A DNA stretch of 10,761 bases from Phoronis ovalis. Its lineage: Eukaryota > Phoronida > Phoronidae. This document shows positions 9,858-10,761 of this stretch, piece by piece (positions within the stretch are counted from its first letter, which is position 1; every line of letters starts with the position of its first letter). The notes under the pieces are model-generated. The model searched no databases. It was not told the origin of the DNA and saw only the letters and a program-made list of their open reading frames with translations. The DNA is taken from positions 1 to 10,761 of the forward strand of contig JAOXYB010060267.1 in NCBI GenBank assembly GCA_028565635.1, written 5' to 3'. A program made the translations under genes and the position numbers.

Positions 9858-10267
9858 GTAAGAACTGATGTAAATGTGTAGAATAATCAAAAAGAATTGT
9901 TGCTGTGGGAAATCAGATATTATCCATGGAAGCAGAATCTCCATTGGTTACGATGATGATCAGTGCATGGAATAGTCTTAGTGATACTTCATAATCTACA
10001 TCAATTATTGATGTAAAGTAACTAAATTTATTAGAGATATTTATGTCATGAGGCCTAATGTCACTGTACTAAAGATATAAAATGCTAGTTTCCATTCATT
10101 TGTATTGTCTAGCTTTGTAGATGTGTATATTTCTTATTTGCTCAGTTTTGGGATAAATAGCAATTTGCATATTTGATTAAGTATCAGAGTCAGGATCAGA
10201 GTATCAGTATCATTATCTTATCTTATATGTTAACAGATACTTTAATTCTGTGTATTTAATTTTATAG
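9858..10267 (+). other. Intron 3 (410 nt)
   Basis: It begins GTAAGA and ends TTTAATTTTATAG. It holds a degenerate microrepeat at about 10181-10217 in which GTATCAG and GATCAGAG recur with a spacing near 20 nt. Nothing else was recognised. In-frame stops follow soon after the donor (the readthrough frame ends near 9881), so retention would truncate the protein. Confidence 0.75.
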
Positions 10268-10357
10268 GCTTCCAGTTTATCATTGAGAGGTGAAACTGAG
10301 GCCATCAGTTCTCTTGATTTAGCAACCCAGCTAGAAAACATAGTTAAAAATAAAATG
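10268..10357 (+). CDS. Internal coding exon 4, start of a helical segment
   Basis: This is a 90-nt, 30-codon exon between a TTTTATAG acceptor and a strong ATG|GTAAGC donor, again phase 0 at both ends. The peptide begins ASSLSLRGETEAISS and ends LDLATQLENIVKNKM. The latter has hydrophobic residues spaced as in an amphipathic helix and may start a coiled coil that continues in exons beyond the window. The domain is not recognised. This is the last exon with good support, and the protein is incomplete here. Confidence 0.82.
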
Positions 10358-10421
10358 GTAAGCTCATAACAATGGTCATCACCCAACATACTTACCTTAG
10401 GTGACTATAAAGTGAATATTG

Positions 10422-10495
10422 AGTATTATGTCAAGATAAGTAATACTATTAGAATACTAGTATTATGTCAAGATAAGTAATACTATTAGAATACT
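10422..10495. repeat. Exact 37-bp tandem duplication
   Basis: Two identical 37-bp units lie head to tail (10422-10458 and 10459-10495). Each starts AGTATTATGTCAAG and ends ATTAGAATACT. Each unit also contains AGTATTA and TAATACT as an inverted repeat (7-bp stem, 12-nt loop). The absence of any mismatch points to a recent duplication, or to an assembly or polymorphism issue. Confidence 0.97.
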
Positions 10496-10590
10496 ACAAA
10501 CTATAAAACATTTATGTCTACAGTAGCAGTCTCTGGTGGAATCTCTAGATGACTTTTGTTTGATACTGATTTTTTTGGTTTTGGCACCAG

Positions 10591-10657
10591 AGGCTTGGCT
10601 GCCACTGTTGAAGCTTTCAGTTTTCTAACTTTGTATGGAAATACATTTTAAAATAAA
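10591..10657 (+). other. Possible alternative terminal exon with polyadenylation signal
   Basis: A good acceptor-like tract (TTTTTTTGGTTTTGGCACCAG) ends at 10590. Joined in phase 0 to exon 4, the next codons read RLGCHC and then TGA at 10609-10611. AATAAA follows at 10652-10657. This could form a short alternative 3' end giving a truncated protein of about 166 residues. The coding part is too short to test by eye and AATAAA is common in AT-rich DNA. Confidence 0.13.
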
Positions 10658-10700
10658 AAGTAAGTTAAAAATGTTATTGGAACCTCATGGTTCGCACAAC

Positions 10701-10761
10701 CTGGAAAAGGCATGGAATTTGGGGAAATTCTGGAAAAGTCATGGAATTAGATTTCACCTGG
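10701..10761. repeat. Start of a ~29-bp tandem array, cut by the window edge
   Basis: CTGGAAAAGGCATGGAATT at 10701-10719 recurs as CTGGAAAAGTCATGGAATT at 10730-10748 with a single difference, and a third unit begins CTGG at 10758. The period is therefore 28-29 bp. From general knowledge, tandem repeats built on TGGAAAAGTCATGGAATT-like units are common in animal genomes; I cannot name this one. Confidence 0.8.

Larger units (their letters stand above)
10358..10761 (+). other. Intron 4, 5' part, running off the window
   Basis: It begins GTAAGC. It contains the exact 37-bp tandem duplication (10422-10495), a possible alternative terminal exon (10591 onward) and the start of a ~29-bp-period array at the right edge. 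No strongly supported exon lies between 10358 and 10761, so the next constitutive exon should be beyond the window. Confidence 0.65.

Overview
This window looks like AT-rich nuclear DNA of an animal, most likely an invertebrate. No bacterial-style gene is present: the longest uninterrupted reading frames are only about 60-76 codons, and the best coding signal lies in short open blocks bounded by spliceosomal AG acceptors and GT donors. I cannot name the phylum. No rRNA, tRNA, CRISPR array or intact transposon was recognised. Layout: positions 1-2443 hold no gene I can support, only short repeats, notably a palindrome cluster at 1478-1580 and a 12-bp triplicate at 1728-1763. From about 2444 to the right edge lies the 5' part of one plus-strand split gene. 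Four exons are proposed: 2599-2721 (possible first coding exon, ATG at 2599), 4300-4374, 9666-9857 and 10268-10357. The three introns between them are 1578, 5291 and 410 nt, and a fourth runs off the window. All four junctions are phase 0, and the joined frame is 160 codons with no stop. The gene continues past 10761. The encoded segment has a basic N-terminus, a Ser-rich linker, a strongly acidic Pro-containing stretch and the start of an amphipathic helix. It reads like a largely disordered N-terminal region leading into a helical or coiled-coil part. I do not recognise the family and give no gene symbol. Intron 2 holds the most unexplained material: two possible phase-0 cassette exons (7449-7595 and 8721-8798), a stop-poor minus-strand frame at 8415-8876 that may be a decayed coding or transposon remnant, a second GC-richer patch open on both strands at 4907-5286, and perfect palindromes and inverted repeats. 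The last intron holds an exact 37-bp tandem duplication, a possible alternative terminal exon with AATAAA, and the beginning of a ~29-bp-period tandem array that runs off the right edge. No convincing new biological system is visible; the value of the window is in its split gene, candidate alternative exons and repeats.
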